A stretch of 64,000 bases of DNA from GCA-2746605 sp963710615 (GCA_963710615.1 CAVQBF010000024.1:1-64000); one strand, 5' to 3'. Shown: positions 30,119 through 41,373, numbered from the stretch's first letter. Numbers and translations are program-made. Notes: a model not told the origin generated them from the letters alone.

Positions 30119-31375
30119 ATGATAAAAAAAACAATTTTATTTTTTCTTTTTACAATCACATCAATTTTTGCTCAAGATAGTTTTAGGGTTATGACTTATA
30201 ATCTGCTGAATTATCCGAGTAAAATTGCATCTACAAGAAATCCTTATTTTAAGCAGGTTGTAGAACATGTTAACCCTGATATTCTTGTTGTCCAGGAAAT
30301 GGAAAGTATTTACGGGGTGACTCTTTTTTTAGAGCAAGTTTTAGATACAAACTATAGTGCCGGCGGATTTATTGATGGCTATACAACTGACAATGCAATA
30401 TTCTATAAACAAAGTAAATTTGAATTTTTAGATAATACACCAATAAAAACAGCGTTAAGAGACATTTCTCAATTAACAATGGTATATAGAAGTACTAGTG
30501 ATACTTTGATAATTTATTCAGCACATTTAAAAGCAAGTGATGGATCTGAGAATGAGCAGAAGCGTTTGGCTGAGGTGACAAATCTTAGAGCTGTAACAGA
30601 TAAACTTCCGACTGGTGCAGAGTACATTATGGTTGGAGATTTTAATGTTTACTCAGGCTATGAACCTGCATTTCAAAAATTACTCGATAATAGTACTTCT
30701 GGATATTTTTTAGACCCAATCAATAAAATTGCAACTTGGCACAACAGCAGTATTTTCAGAGGTATTCATACTCAATCAACGAGAACAACAAATCGACCGG
30801 ATGAAGGATCAACCGGTGGTTTGGATGATAGATTTGATTTTATTTTAATTTCTCAAGCAGTCCGAGATTCCGGTGGGTTTACATATATCCCTGGTTCTTA
30901 CACTGCGGTAGGAAATGATGGCAATCATTTTAACAGAGGGTTAAATGAGCTGCCAAATACTAAGGTCTCAGACGAAATAGCAACCGCACTATATTATTCA
31001 TCTGATCATCTCCCGGTTTATGCAGATTTTTTAGTTGAAACTTTAACCGGTCTTTCAGGAGATCCTTTTAATGTGACCAATGATTTTGAACTTTTTCAAA
31101 ATTATCCGAACCCTTTTAATCCAGCCACAACTATAAAATTTTCAATCCCCTCAGTGGATGATAATTTGGGATCAGCAGGAATTGTAGAATTAAGGGTTTT
31201 TGATATTCTAGGAAGGGAAGTAGCAAATTTATTAAATGAACCTTTGACAGCAGGAAATTATACCGTAAATTTTAACTCTGGGCAGATAAATCGGCAGATT
31301 ACTAGTGGTGTATATTATTATCAATTAAGATTTGGAGAGTTTATTGAAACTAAAAAAATGATCGTTTTAAAGTAG
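30119..31375 (+). CDS. Secreted endonuclease/exonuclease/phosphatase (EEP) family enzyme with type IX sorting domain
   Basis: 418 residues. Signal peptide (TILFFLFTITSIFAQ). EEP motifs: FRVMTYNLLNYPS, DILVVQEME (catalytic Glu), IIYSAHLKAS, YIMVGDFNVYS (catalytic Asp/Asn), DDRFDFILIS and a terminal SSDHLPVYADF (catalytic Asp-His). The C-terminal ~90 residues are a type IX tail (LFQNYPNPFNPATTIKFSIP, ETKKMIVLK). Substrate could be DNA, RNA or a phosphoester; family knowledge and the OB-fold protein upstream favour nucleic acid. Last gene of the locus. Confidence 0.9.
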   Translation: MIKKTILFFLFTITSIFAQDSFRVMTYNLLNYPSKIASTRNPYFKQVVEHVNPDILVVQEMESIYGVTLFLEQVLDTNYSAGGFIDGYTTDNAIFYKQSKFEFLDNTPIKTALRDISQLTMVYRSTSDTLIIYSAHLKASDGSENEQKRLAEVTNLRAVTDKLPTGAEYIMVGDFNVYSGYEPAFQKLLDNSTSGYFLDPINKIATWHNSSIFRGIHTQSTRTTNRPDEGSTGGLDDRFDFILISQAVRDSGGFTYIPGSYTAVGNDGNHFNRGLNELPNTKVSDEIATALYYSSDHLPVYADFLVETLTGLSGDPFNVTNDFELFQNYPNPFNPATTIKFSIPSVDDNLGSAGIVELRVFDILGREVANLLNEPLTAGNYTVNFNSGQINRQITSGVYYYQLRFGEFIETKKMIVLK

Positions 31376-31453
31376 TTTTGATAATTGAATAATTGATAAA
31401 TAATTAAAGAATACCTAATTTTATAAATTGTTTTAATTTCGAAAAGGAGAAAA

Positions 31454-32858
31454 ATGGCAGCTAACGAAGGAACAATTGTTCAAGTAATTGGTCCCGTTGT
31501 GGATATTGATTTTGCTGATGGAATACTACCTGAAATTTTTAATGCAGTAAAAATAGAATTTAATGATGCTGAAAAATCTGATCTTACTTTAGAAGTACAG
31601 CAACATCTTGGCGAAAATAGAGTTCGAACTGTTGCAATGGATATTACCGATGGTTTGGTTAGAGGAATGAAAGCAATTGATACAGGTGAACCAATTTCAG
31701 TTCCGGTTGGTCCGGAGACTTTAGGTAGACTTATTAATGTTTTGGGTGAAGGAATTGATGAATTAGGCGAAATTAAAACTAAACAAAGAGCTCCAATTCA
31801 TCATCATGCCCCTAAATTTGAAAACTTTCAACTTCGCAAGAAATGTTTGAAACTGGAATTAAAGTTATTGATTTACTAGAACCTTACTCAAAAGGTGGAA
31901 AAACTGGTTTGTTTGGTGGAGCCGGAGTTGGTAAGACAGTAATTATTCAAGAATTAATTAATAATATTGCATCACAGCATGGTGGATATTCAGTTTTTAC
32001 TGGTGTTGGTGAAAGAACAAGAGAAGGAAATGATCTCTGGCGGGAAATGAAGGAATCCGGGGTACTTGATAAAACCGCTTTAGTTTTTGGTCAAATGAAT
32101 GAACCTCCCGGAGCAAGACTTAGAGTTGGATTAACTGGATTAACAATGGCTGAATACTTTAGGGATGTTGAAGAAAGAGATGTTTTGTTATTTATTGACA
32201 ATATTTTCCGTTTTACGCAAGCCGGTTCGGAGGTGAGTGCATTACTTGGTAGAATGCCTTCAGCTGTTGGTTATCAGCCAAACTTGGCTTCTGAGATGGG
32301 TGAACTTCAGGAAAGAATTACTTCAACTGATAAAGGTTCTATAACATCAGTACAAGCGATTTATGTTCCTGCAGATGACTTAACTGATCCTGCTCCTGCA
32401 ACAGCATTTTCTCATTTGGATGCAACTACTGTGCTAAGTAGACAAATTTCAGAATTAGGAATTTATCCAGCGGTTGATCCACTTGATTCAACATCGAGAA
32501 TTCTAGAACCTGGAATTCTTGGGTCAAGAACATTACAATATTGCAAGTCAGGTAAAAGAAGTTCTTCAGGCATATAAAGATTTACAAGATATTATTAATA
32601 TTCTTAGGTATGGATGAACTATCAGAAGAAGATAAAGTTGTTGTAAGAAGAGCTAGAAGAATTCAAAGATTTTTAAGTCAGCCTTTCAGTGTTGCGGAAC
32701 AATTTACTGGTTTTCCAGGGAAATATGTAAAATTAGAAGATACTATTAGAAGTTTTAAAGAAATTCTTGAAGGCAAACATGATAGTTTACCAGAAATGGC
32801 ATTTATGTATGTTGGCACTATTGAAGAAGCTGTTGAAAAAGCTAAAAATATGAAATAA
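31454..32858 (+). CDS. atpD: F1Fo ATP synthase subunit beta (three or more frameshifts)
   Basis: Catalytic subunit, about 467 residues after correction. The N-terminal barrel (GTIVQVIGPVVDIDF), P-loop GGAGVGKTVI, ERTREGNDLW, DLTDPAPATAFSHLDATTVL and the C-terminal MDELSEEDKVVVRRARRIQ are all present in three different frames. Breaks lie near 31833, 32533 (GGG run) and 32606 (extra A in the codon junction of ILGMDELSEED). AGGAG precedes the ATG. The gene is essential in respiring bacteria, so the breaks are probably errors. It begins an atpDC pair separated from other atp genes, as is common in this group. Confidence 0.9.
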
Positions 32859-32861
32859 TTA

Positions 32862-33277
32862 TGAGTGAATTATATTTAGAAATAATTACTCCTAGTAAAG
32901 TTGGATTTAAGGGAAATGTTAGCTTCTGTAACTGTTCCTGGGACAAATGGTAATTTCCAAGTCCTTTATAATCATGCTCCCATAATAAGTTCACTTGAAA
33001 TTGGAGAAATAAAAATTGTGGAAGCAAGGATAACAAAACTGTTCACTTTGCAACAAGTGGGGGCACAATTGAAGTCTCTAATAACAATATTATTATTTTA
33101 GCGGAATCATTTGAACGAGCTGATCAGAATTGATATTAAACGTGCTGAAGAAGCAAAAAGAAGAGCTAAAGAAAGATTAAGAAAAAGAACACAAGCTGAA
33201 ATATTGATGATTTTAGAGCTGAATTAGCCTTGAAACGTTCAATAAATAGATTAAAAATATCAAATAAACACTTTTAG
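32862..33277 (+). CDS. atpC: F1Fo ATP synthase subunit epsilon (multiple frameshifts)
   Basis: About 138 residues after correction. It begins MSELYLEIITPSKVGFKG and continues in other frames as SVTVPGTNGNFQVLYNHAPI, ISSLEIGEIKIVE, IILAESFERADQ, IKRAEEAKRRAKERLRKRTQ and ends LKISNKHF. An extra A at 32921 and further indels near 33027, 33129 and 33205 break the frame. Follows atpD after three bases; a bidirectional terminator follows. Confidence 0.85.
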
Positions 33278-33297
33278 ATACAAGTTGATAAATTATT

Positions 33298-33340
33298 ATA
33301 AAAAAAGGCTTTAAGATATATTACTTAAAGCCTTTTTTTG
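33298..33340. terminator. Bidirectional terminator between atpC and sodA
   Basis: AAAGGCTTTAAG (33304-33315) pairs with CTTAAAGCCTTT (33324-33335) around an 8-base loop. T runs flank the stem on both strands, so it can serve the convergent atpC and sodA genes. Confidence 0.9.
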
Positions 33341-33369
33341 TTTTAAATTTCAGATAATTATATTTTACT

Positions 33370-33982
33370 TTATTTTGCTGACTTAAATCTTTCTGCATAC
33401 GGCATCCCAATTAACAACATTCCAAAATGCACTAATGTAGTCTGGTCTTCTATTCTGATAATTTAGATAATAAGCGTGCTCCCAAACATCAAGTCCCTAA
33501 AATTGGAGTGCCTTTTACATCAGCAACATCCATTAAAGGATTATCTTGATTAGGTGTTGAAGTTACAACTAATTTACCATTAGCTCACAACTAACCATGC
33601 CCAACCTGATCCGAATCTTGTTGCTGCAGCTTTTGAAAATTGTTCCTTAAATGAATCAAAAGAACCAAATGTTGAGTTAATTGCATCAGCTAAATCACCT
33701 TTTGGAGTACCGCCTTTGTTTGGACCCATAACTGTCCAGAACAATGAATGATTAAAATGTCCACCGCCATTATTTCTAACTGCAGGGGATAGTGTAGAAA
33801 CATTAGTTAGTAATTCTTCTAAAGATTTTCCTGCTAAATCAGTTCCTTCAACTGCTGCATTTAAGTTATTTACATAACCATTATGATGTTTGCTATGGTG
33901 AATTTCCATTGTTCTTGCATCAATATTTGATTCAAGTGCATTATAAGCATATGGCAATGCTCGGTAATTCAAATTTACTCAT
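33370..33982 (-). CDS. sodA: Fe/Mn superoxide dismutase (several frameshifts)
   Basis: About 204 residues after correction. The start is ATG at 33982 with GGAGAG upstream (MSKFELP). Further pieces read LPYAYNALESNIDARTMEIH, HHSKHHNGYVNNLNAAVEG, FNHSLFWTVMGPNKGG, RFGSGWAWLVV and, in another frame, LDVWEHAYYLNYQNRRPDYI with metal ligands His and Asp. Indels near 33966, 33583, 33493 and 33399 break it; the corrected end is YAERFKSAK at 33370. Metal preference cannot be fixed from sequence alone. Confidence 0.9.
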
Positions 33983-34090
33983 AGTATCTCTCCTGTTATT
34001 ATTATTATTGAATAATAAATTATTTTTTGATAAGAATGGTAAATGGTAGAACCATTCCAATACTATATAAAAATTTTCTTCTTTTCATAA

Positions 34091-34450
34091 TTAAACTCCA
34101 AATGATTCACCGCAACCGCATGTTTTAGTAGCGTTTGGGTTATTAAAAATAAATCCTTTTCCATTTAAACCATCACTAAAATCTAACTCCATTCCCATCA
34201 AATAGAATAAACTTTTTCCATCAACAACAATTTTAAATCCATCATTTTGAAAATAAGTATCACCATCTTTTTCATCACCATCAAATCCTAAGATTATAGG
34301 TGAAACCTGAACATCCACCACCTTTTACACTAATCTCGTAAGTGAATAATCTTTCGGGATATTGTTTTCAGTCATAATTTGTTTAATCTGTTTAAGGCTT
34401 TTTCAGTAATTACTAATAGTTGAACTCTGTGTCTCTGTTGAATTACTCAT
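34091..34450 (-). CDS. IscA/HesB-type iron-sulfur cluster assembly protein (frameshifted)
   Basis: About 115 residues after correction; AGGAG precedes the ATG at 34450. The three conserved cysteines are visible: VKGGGCSG and, at the C-terminus, TKTCGCGESFGV. Extra A residues (seen as T at 34289 and 34414 on the plus strand) and other indels near 34365 and 34325 break the frame. It acts as a carrier or scaffold for Fe-S clusters. Located between sodA and an Rrf2 regulator, in a small iron-sulfur/oxidative stress group. Confidence 0.8.
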
Positions 34451-34478
34451 TTGTACTCCTTCTGTTTCAATTACTTTT

Positions 34479-34752
34479 TTATTTATATCCTACCTCAAAA
34501 TTTATTTTCCATGATTTATGATCAATTTGAGTAAGTTCATTACTTTGCTTATCATATTATCAATAAATTTCTTTGATAATTATTTCAGCATTTGCATATT
34601 TTATCGGTTTTTCTTTCATTTCAAAATATGACATAATTGCATATTGTAGATCTCGGAAAAATAAATTTGAGTATTGAAATATTGTATAATTCTCATTCAT
34701 ATAATTAAAAAATACTTTTTTGTTCATCAATTAAATGTTCAAGATGTTTCAT
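34479..34752 (-). CDS. Small hypothetical protein (frameshifted)
   Basis: Roughly 90 residues if two breaks are repaired: MKHLEHLIDEQ, then NYMNENYTIFQYSNLFFRDL, IMSYFEMKEKPIKYANAEII, and finally QSNELTQIDHKSWKINFEVG. A run of six A residues and a site near 34560 hold the breaks. I do not recognise the family. Position between an Rrf2 regulator and an IscA-like gene suggests a link to iron-sulfur metabolism. Confidence 0.45.
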
Positions 34753-34778
34753 TTTTTCTCTTTTAATTAGTTAATTCA

Positions 34779-35182
34779 TTAAGTGTAATTGTATCGAAAC
34801 ATATCATTTATTCTATTTTGTAAATTACAAAAAGGGGATCGAATGCAACAGTCATTAATTCTTCAACAATCTTCAGATACTTGCATTTTCAAATGTACAA
34901 TTAGTAAGTTGAACATTTTCATCTAAAGCTTCAATAATTTTTAAATAGATAAATCTTATTGGCAGAAACTAATAGATTATAACCGCCATATTTACCTTGC
35001 TGCGATTTAATAATATTCCATTTTTTACTAAGTTTCTGTAATAATTTTGAAAGCAAATCATAAGGAATATTTAGATTCATTTGAAATTTTTCTACTACTT
35101 AATATTAGCAAAATTTTCATTATCTGAGATATAATTTAAAGCTAAGTAAAGAATATTCTACCGATTTAGATATTTTTATCAT
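34779..35182 (-). CDS. Rrf2 family (IscR-like) transcriptional regulator (frameshifted)
   Basis: Starts at ATG 35182 with MIKISKSVEYSLL. Other frames give ALNYISDNENFANI, FQMNLNIPYDLLSKLLQKLS (DNA-recognition helix region) and KSQQGKYGGYNLLVSANKI, the family hallmark of a wing after the helix-turn-helix. The C-terminal part is cysteine-rich (EDC...RINDCCIRSPFCNLQ), spacing compatible with the Fe-S ligands of IscR. Several indels interrupt it. It probably senses Fe-S status and controls the downstream small gene, iscA-like gene and perhaps sodA (inference from position). Confidence 0.75.
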
Positions 35183-35254
35183 TTATATAGGACTAAAATT
35201 ATCGTATTAAAATAATAAAGTTATTAAGTAAACAATTGAACAAGTTTTATTAAA

Positions 35255-36772
35255 TTAGTTAGTTAACATTGATAAGCAGCTTTGTGCAAAATCAACCATC
35301 GGTGAAAAGTATAATCCTAAAACTAATGTTGGAATTAGTAAAATTAGAATAAAGACAATATCATTTGCAGATATTTTTATTTGCGGTACTTCACCTTCAG
35401 CCTCATTGATGAACATATGCTTAAGGACTCTGATGTAATAATAAAGTGAAACAACACTATTAAGTACAGGCAATAACTGCAACAACAATCATTTGTGCAT
35501 CAATGAGCGATATGAAGATATAAAGTTTCGAAATAAATCCTGCTGTTGGGGGAAGTCCAGTTAGTGAGATTAAGAATATTGTTAATGAAACTCCTAAGAA
35601 TGGGGAAGCATAACCAAGTTTATTGTAATCGTTAATGTCTTCAGAACCAATTTTATTTGCAATTAATCATTACGATATAGAATGCACCAATATTCATTAA
35701 CAGATAAACAAGAAAGTATATCATTACAGCAAGCAAACCTTGATCTGATAAGTACAGCAATTCCCAATAGCATATAGCCGGCATGCGCAATACTCGAATA
35801 CGCCAACATTCTTTTAATATTATCTTGCCATAATTGCCGCAAAATTACCCAAAGTCATTGTAAGAATTGAGATTATAATAATAAATGTCTGCCAATCAAA
35901 TCCTTGTAATAAGGATCCATGTACCTTCAACATTGTTAATCAAGAAAGTTGATTTAATAAATCTTATTAATAATGCAAAACCAGCAGCCTTACTGGCTAC
36001 AGAAAGAAAAGCGGTAATTGAAATTGGAGCACCTTCGTAGACATCCGGTGTCCAAAAATGAAATGGTGCCGCAGAAATCTTAAATCCTATTCCGGCAAAG
36101 ATTAAAATTAAACCAAAAGAATATGCAAGCGAATTAACATCAGCAAATTGAAGTGCTATCATTTATTACAAATAGATTTGTTGCTCCAGTTAATCCATAT
36201 ATTATCGATATCCCAAATAGCATTAGTCCGGATGAGGCAGCGCCGTAAATTAAATATTTTAAGAGCAGCTTCCGAATTTCTATCTCTTAATTTTGTAAAT
36301 CCAGCTAAAACATAAGAGGAAAGTGAAAGCAATTCAACAGATATATAAATCATTATCAAATCGGAGGCAGACACCATGAACATCATTCCAAGTATCATAC
36401 CGAATAAAAGGGTATAATACTCACCACTTCTATCAAATATCGCATTTATCTCACTAGAAGCTTTTGAGAAGAATATAATTAGAATTGACGTAATAAGAAT
36501 AATAATTCTAAAATAAGACCCAAATGCATCGATAGTGAAAGTAGTCCAAATTCATTGCCGGTATTACCTATAATAAAAGCATGAGATTGAATAGCCGATA
36601 TTGCTGATTGAATAATATAATGCAGCAAATAATCCGATAAGACCAATATATGGAATGATTGTTTTATCTTTATCGAGTAAATCAAATCAAATAGAACAAT
36701 GAGTAACAAAGTAGCCGAAACAATAATTTCAGGTACTATCAAGGACATATCTTTCAATAAATTTTCTAACAT
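35255..36772 (-). CDS. nuoN: NADH-quinone oxidoreductase subunit N (frameshifted)
   Basis: Antiporter-like membrane subunit, about 500 residues after correction. It begins MLENLLKDMSLIVPEIIVSA; later pieces read DLIMIYISVELLSLSSYVLA, KISAAPFHFWTPDVYEGAPI and end FSPMVDFAQSCLSMLTN. HFWTPDVYEGAP is the conserved lysine-helix neighbourhood of this family. At least five breaks are scattered along the gene. Last gene of the complex I operon, eight bases after nuoM. Confidence 0.85.
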
Positions 36773-36779
36773 TATATTT

Positions 36780-38414
36780 TCAATATTCTAGATGAATAAT
36801 TAAATTTACATTACCACTAATTCTGATACTTTCAGCGTTAGTTGTAATGAATTCAACCAATGTATTTACAGAACTATTCATAATATCTAACATTGCTGAT
36901 GGATAAATTCCTAAGAAGATAATTATTATTGTTAAAGGAACTAGCATTGCATATTCCCTAAAATTTATATCGTCAAGAACATCTTCCCATTTTTCATTAA
37001 ATTCACCAAAGAAAATTCTTTGAAGAGTCCAAAGCATATAAGCAGCTCCTAATAAGAATTCCCAAGAGTTCCAATCATTGTTAAGATTCTAATTTCTTGA
37101 ACACCAAATGCACCTACAAAAACTAATGCTTCTGAAATAAATCCGCTTAAACTGGGCAGCCCAATTGCTGCGAAAAATGCAACTGTAACAAAACCTGTAT
37201 AAATCGGCATCTTGTTGGCTAGTCCGCCAAATCCATTTATCTCTCTTGTATGAGCTCTATCATAAAGAACACCCACAATCAAGAAGAGCATTGCTGTAAT
37301 TGTACCATGATTAAACATTTGGAAAATTGCACCTGTAATACCTGTTGTACTCATTGATGCCATTCCAAGAAGGACATATCCCATGTGAGAAACGGAAGAA
37401 TAAGCGATAAGCTTTTTGAAATCTTTTTGAGCGAGTGCAACTAAAGCGCCATAGATAATATTTATTACACCAAACAGAGCAATGTAATAAGCAAGTTGTT
37501 GAGTGATTTCAGGAAAAATAGGATAACTGATTCTTAGAATTCCATAAGTTCCCATTTTAAGTAAAACACCTGCAAGAATTACACTAATTGGGGTTGGTGC
37601 TTCAACGTGAGCATCAGGCAGCCATGTATGGAACGGAAACATTGGTATTTTTATTGCAAAGCCGATAAATAAGGCAATGTAAGCGATAAATCTATAATTA
37701 TTTGGATTTAATGGGGAAAGTATTCCATTATCAGTATAATTTGTTGGATCCATTAAAGCTAACAGATTAAAAGTAAATACACTTCTACCATCTGCTAATG
37801 TCTCACTAGCACTAAAGTATAAAGCAATCATCACCAGCAACATAAACACACTTCCTAAAAGCGTGTAAATAAAAAACTTAATTGCAGCATATTCTTTTCT
37901 TGGTCCACCCCAAATTCCAATTAAGAAGTACATTGGCAGAAGCATCAATTCCCAGAAATACGTAGAATAGGAAGAAATCCAAGGAAACAAATACACCCAT
38001 CATTCCGGTATCTAATAATAAGAATAAAGCAAAATAACCTTTAACGGATTTACTAATATTCCATGATGAAATTGAAGCAATGAAAGAAACAATTGCAGTA
38101 AGTAAAATCATTGGAACGCTTATTCCGTCTGCCCCTAGGAAATAATCCACTTTTATTGTTCCAATCCAGGATAGACCAGTGATCTCAATCCATCTCCACT
38201 TTTCAATAAATTGAAATGAACTTGCTTCATAAATTCCTCCGGCGGAGTAATCAAAATTACCGAGCAAAATAAAAGCTAAAACAATTTGGAGGAATGTAAT
38301 TACAAGAGAAGTGATTTTTATTTCCTTAACCATCTTGCCCGGCATAAAGAGAATGATGACCATCCCTAAGACAGGCAGAAAAGTAAGTAAAGATAAAATA
38401 GGAAATTCATTCAT
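36780..38414 (-). CDS. nuoM: NADH-quinone oxidoreductase subunit M (frameshifted)
   Basis: Antiporter-like proton-pumping subunit, about 540 residues. N-terminus MNEFPILSLLTFLPVLGMVI; the middle piece has KIPMFPFHTWLPDAHVEAPT and KKLIAYSSVSHMGYVLLGMA, both signatures of the family; the C-terminus is LWTLQRIFFGEFNEKW through a final membrane helix. Breaks lie near 37960 and 37050. Part of the nuo operon after nuoL. Confidence 0.88.
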
Positions 38415-38450
38415 TATAATAAGTTACCCTATATTTTTAAATTTTATTTT

Positions 38451-40542
38451 CTAAAAAGGTCCAATAATGAAAAATAATATTATCACTGAAAAAATAACCA
38501 GCACCAAGTATGTTTGAACCTTTCCGGTTTGTAATCTCTTAAAGTTTAATCCAATAAAACCACTTAAAAAAGCTGTTGCATTAACAAAGCCATCAACAAT
38601 ATATGTCATCAAAATATCCACTTATCTTTGAAAATACTCTTGTAAAAGTGGCTGATCCGTTGACAATTCCATCAACAATGTATTTATCGAACCAGTTCAA
38701 TATGTTCCCTAGCCCTAAAGTACCTCCAATAAATGAAGCACTATAAAATTCATCAACATACCATTTATTAAGTGATCCTTTATAAAGACCTTTCAATTTA
38801 TCTGCTAAATTATCTGCTGATACTTTCTTCCATTGATAAATTACAAAAGCAAGTAAAATTCCTAAGCCTGCTAAGACTAATGATAAAATCATTGCAGGGT
38901 AGTGTACACAATGCATTGCATGTTCATATTTTTCAGAATGTATGATGGCAGTTTGGGAAGTAGAATGCTGCACATTTTCATTTATCATAAAATCAAATCG
39001 TGAAGTTTCGGGCACTACTGTTTGAGGTGTTGTGATCCATTCGCTTGCAAACCATCCTGCATCAGGTGACAGAGGATTTGGTGTATACCAGATAAATATT
39101 GAAAGCACGCTCAAGACAACTAATGGCATTACCATAACAAAAGGTGATTCATGTGCATGATCAAATTTTTCTTTGTTTTTTGGCTCACCATGAAATGTTA
39201 AAATCACCAATCTAAACATATAGAATGCTGTCATAAAAGCAACAGTGAAACCCATAATTGGAATTAGCCAATGACCTGTTAATTCACCAAATGCAAGAGT
39301 ACCAGCTAAAATCCCGTCTTTGCTCAAGAATCCTGAAGTAAGTGGAATACCGGAAATTGCAAGCGTGGAGATTAAGAATGTCCAGTATGTCAAGGGCATT
39401 TTCTTTTTCAATCCACCCATCTCTCTAATATCTTGTTCATGATGCATTCCATGAATAACTGAACCTGAACCTAAAAATAGACAAGCTTTAAAGAATGCAT
39501 GTGTAACAAGATGGAATAAAGCAAATGTATAAGCCCCAACTCCTAGTGACATTACCATATAGCCCAGTTGACTAACTGTTGAGTATGCTAAAACTTTCTT
39601 AATATCATTTTGTGTAATTGCAATAGTTGCGGCAAAAAGGGAAGTAACTGCACCAACAACAGCAATCACCAACATTGCATCTGCAGTTAACATTACAAAA
39701 ATTCTGGCAACCAAGAATACACCGGCAGCAACCATTGTCGCTGCATGAATAAGTGCACTTACCGGAGTAGGACCTTCCATTGCATCCGGCAACCAAACAT
39801 GAAGTGGAAACTGAGCTGATTTACCAACTGCACCCATGAAAACGAGAATTCCAGCAGCTGTTAACCATGCTTCACTTCCAAACGGAAGAATTCCACTTGC
39901 CATCTGACTATAAATATAGTCGAATGAAAATGATTTATAACTTGTGAATAAAATCAAAATTCCAATGAACATTCCTAAATCACCGACACGGTTAGTAAGG
40001 AAAGCTTTTTTGCCCGCGTCAGCAGCAGATTTTTTCTCGTACCAAAAACCAATAAGTAAATAAGAAGATAATCCGACTAACTCCCAGAAAATATACATCA
40101 TTAATAAGTTATCAGTAAGAACAATGCCTAGCATTGAAAAGGTAAAAATACCTAAATAGGCAAAATATCTTGTGTATCGTTTATCTCCTTTCATGTAGGC
40201 AATAGAATAGATATGAACAAGCATACTAATTAAATTAACCACAAATAGCATTATTACAGTTAGATTATCAATCTTAATTCCAAGATCAATTGTTAATGGT
40301 CCGATATTGGGAACATTGCCAAAATTTATCCATGTGAAAGAGAATAGAATATCCTGATCGATGTAAGTTGTAAGTTTTGAGAATCCAACCACCAGAGATA
40401 AAATAAATGCAAGAATTAATATTCCAACTTCTGCCAAATAAATTTTTGGAAATCTCTTACCAAGGAAAAGTACAATTATAAATCCAACCAAAGGTAATAG
40501 TAAGATCAATAAGGAAATATTTATATTAGCAATTTCACTCAT
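38451..40542 (-). CDS. nuoL: NADH-quinone oxidoreductase subunit L (frameshift near the C-terminus)
   Basis: About 697 residues. Signatures: SMLVHIYSIAYMKGDKRYTR, FWELVGLSSYLLIGFWYEKK, SAQFPLHVWLPDAMEGPTPV, TQNDIKKVLAYSTVSQLGYM. The long first open frame stops at 38593, but in the next frame TYIVDGFVNATA and a last transmembrane stretch continue to 38451, which restores the lateral helix and final membrane segment usual for NuoL. One break lies at about 38615. Few errors compared with neighbouring subunits. Confidence 0.92.
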
Positions 40543-40545
40543 AAA

Positions 40546-40858
40546 TTATTCTTTTAGATTATTAATTTCATCAATATTAACATTTGCAAATGTTTTATAA
40601 ATATTAAGTACAATTGCCAGTGCTATTGCAGCTTCTGCTGCAGCTAAAATGATTACAAATAGATGCATAAATCTGACCATTAATTCCAAAATTGCCGAAA
40701 TCGTGAAAATGCAACAAAATTTATGTTTGCTGAGTTAAGAATAAGCTCAATCACCCATCAAGTACCATAACAGCATTTTTTCTTGTAACAACACCGTAGA
40801 GCCCTAATGAAAATAATGCAACACTAACAGCTAAAAAATGATTTAATCCAACTTCCAA
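40546..40858 (-). CDS. nuoK: NADH-quinone oxidoreductase subunit K (frameshifted)
   Basis: About 103 residues after correction, with three membrane helices: LEVGLNHFLAVSVALFSLGL, ELILNSANINFVAFS (with the buried Glu of this family) and AAAEAAIALAIVLNIYKTF. Four single extra bases (near 40757, 40750, 40700 and 40667) break the frame. The start is uncertain: TTG at 40858 follows AAGGAAT and gives the normal beginning. It ends four bases before nuoL. Confidence 0.8.
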
Positions 40859-40870
40859 GTAATTTATTCC

Positions 40871-41364
40871 TTATCTCTTCTTGCAATAGAAGCAGCACCT
40901 ATTAGTGCTATTAATAATAGTATTCCTAATAATTCAAAAATTAAGAACATATTCGCTCAATAAAACTTCACCAATTTCGATATGTTGTGGTAAAAGGTAT
41001 ATCAAACTGCTCACTTTTCCAATTGGTTGAGGTCATTATTCAAAATAAAATTGCAGCAAAAACTGCAAGTCCAATAATTGCTGGAATAACTTGAATTGAG
41101 CCAGATCGAATTTCAACATTTGTAATTTTATTTGTTAACATAACACCAAATAATAATAGTATTAAAATTCCACCAACGTAAACCATAATTTGGACAACTG
41201 CCAGAAAATCTGCACCAAGTAGAACATAAATACCTGCAACACCAAAAAAAGTTAAGAGCATTACTAAATGCGGCATGAACAATATTCTTGGAATTAACTA
41301 CAATAATTCCAGAGACAATTGTGATTGCCGCAAATAAATAAAATATTAAATCGTATAATCCCAT
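40871..41364 (-). CDS. nuoJ: NADH-quinone oxidoreductase subunit J (frameshifted)
   Basis: About 165 residues. N-terminal MGLYDLIFYLFAAITIVSGI, middle MLLTFFGVAGIYVLLGADFL and AVVQIMVYVGGILILLLFGV, and C-terminal LGILLLIALIGAASIARRDK. Breaks near 41268, 41040, 40948 and 40928. Begins nine bases after the corrected nuoI end. Confidence 0.82.
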
Positions 41365-41373
41365 AAATATAAT

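Noticed and set aside
19335..31375. SusC/SusD-type polysaccharide utilisation locus
   Set aside because: There is a TonB receptor but no SusD-like lipoprotein and no glycoside hydrolase.
40860..41060. In-frame TGA in nuoJ as recoded tryptophan or selenocysteine
   Set aside because: The surrounding frame is broken by other indels within 100 bases, and other genes here use TGA as a normal stop (korA, nuoB, nuoM). A compensating indel pair is more likely.
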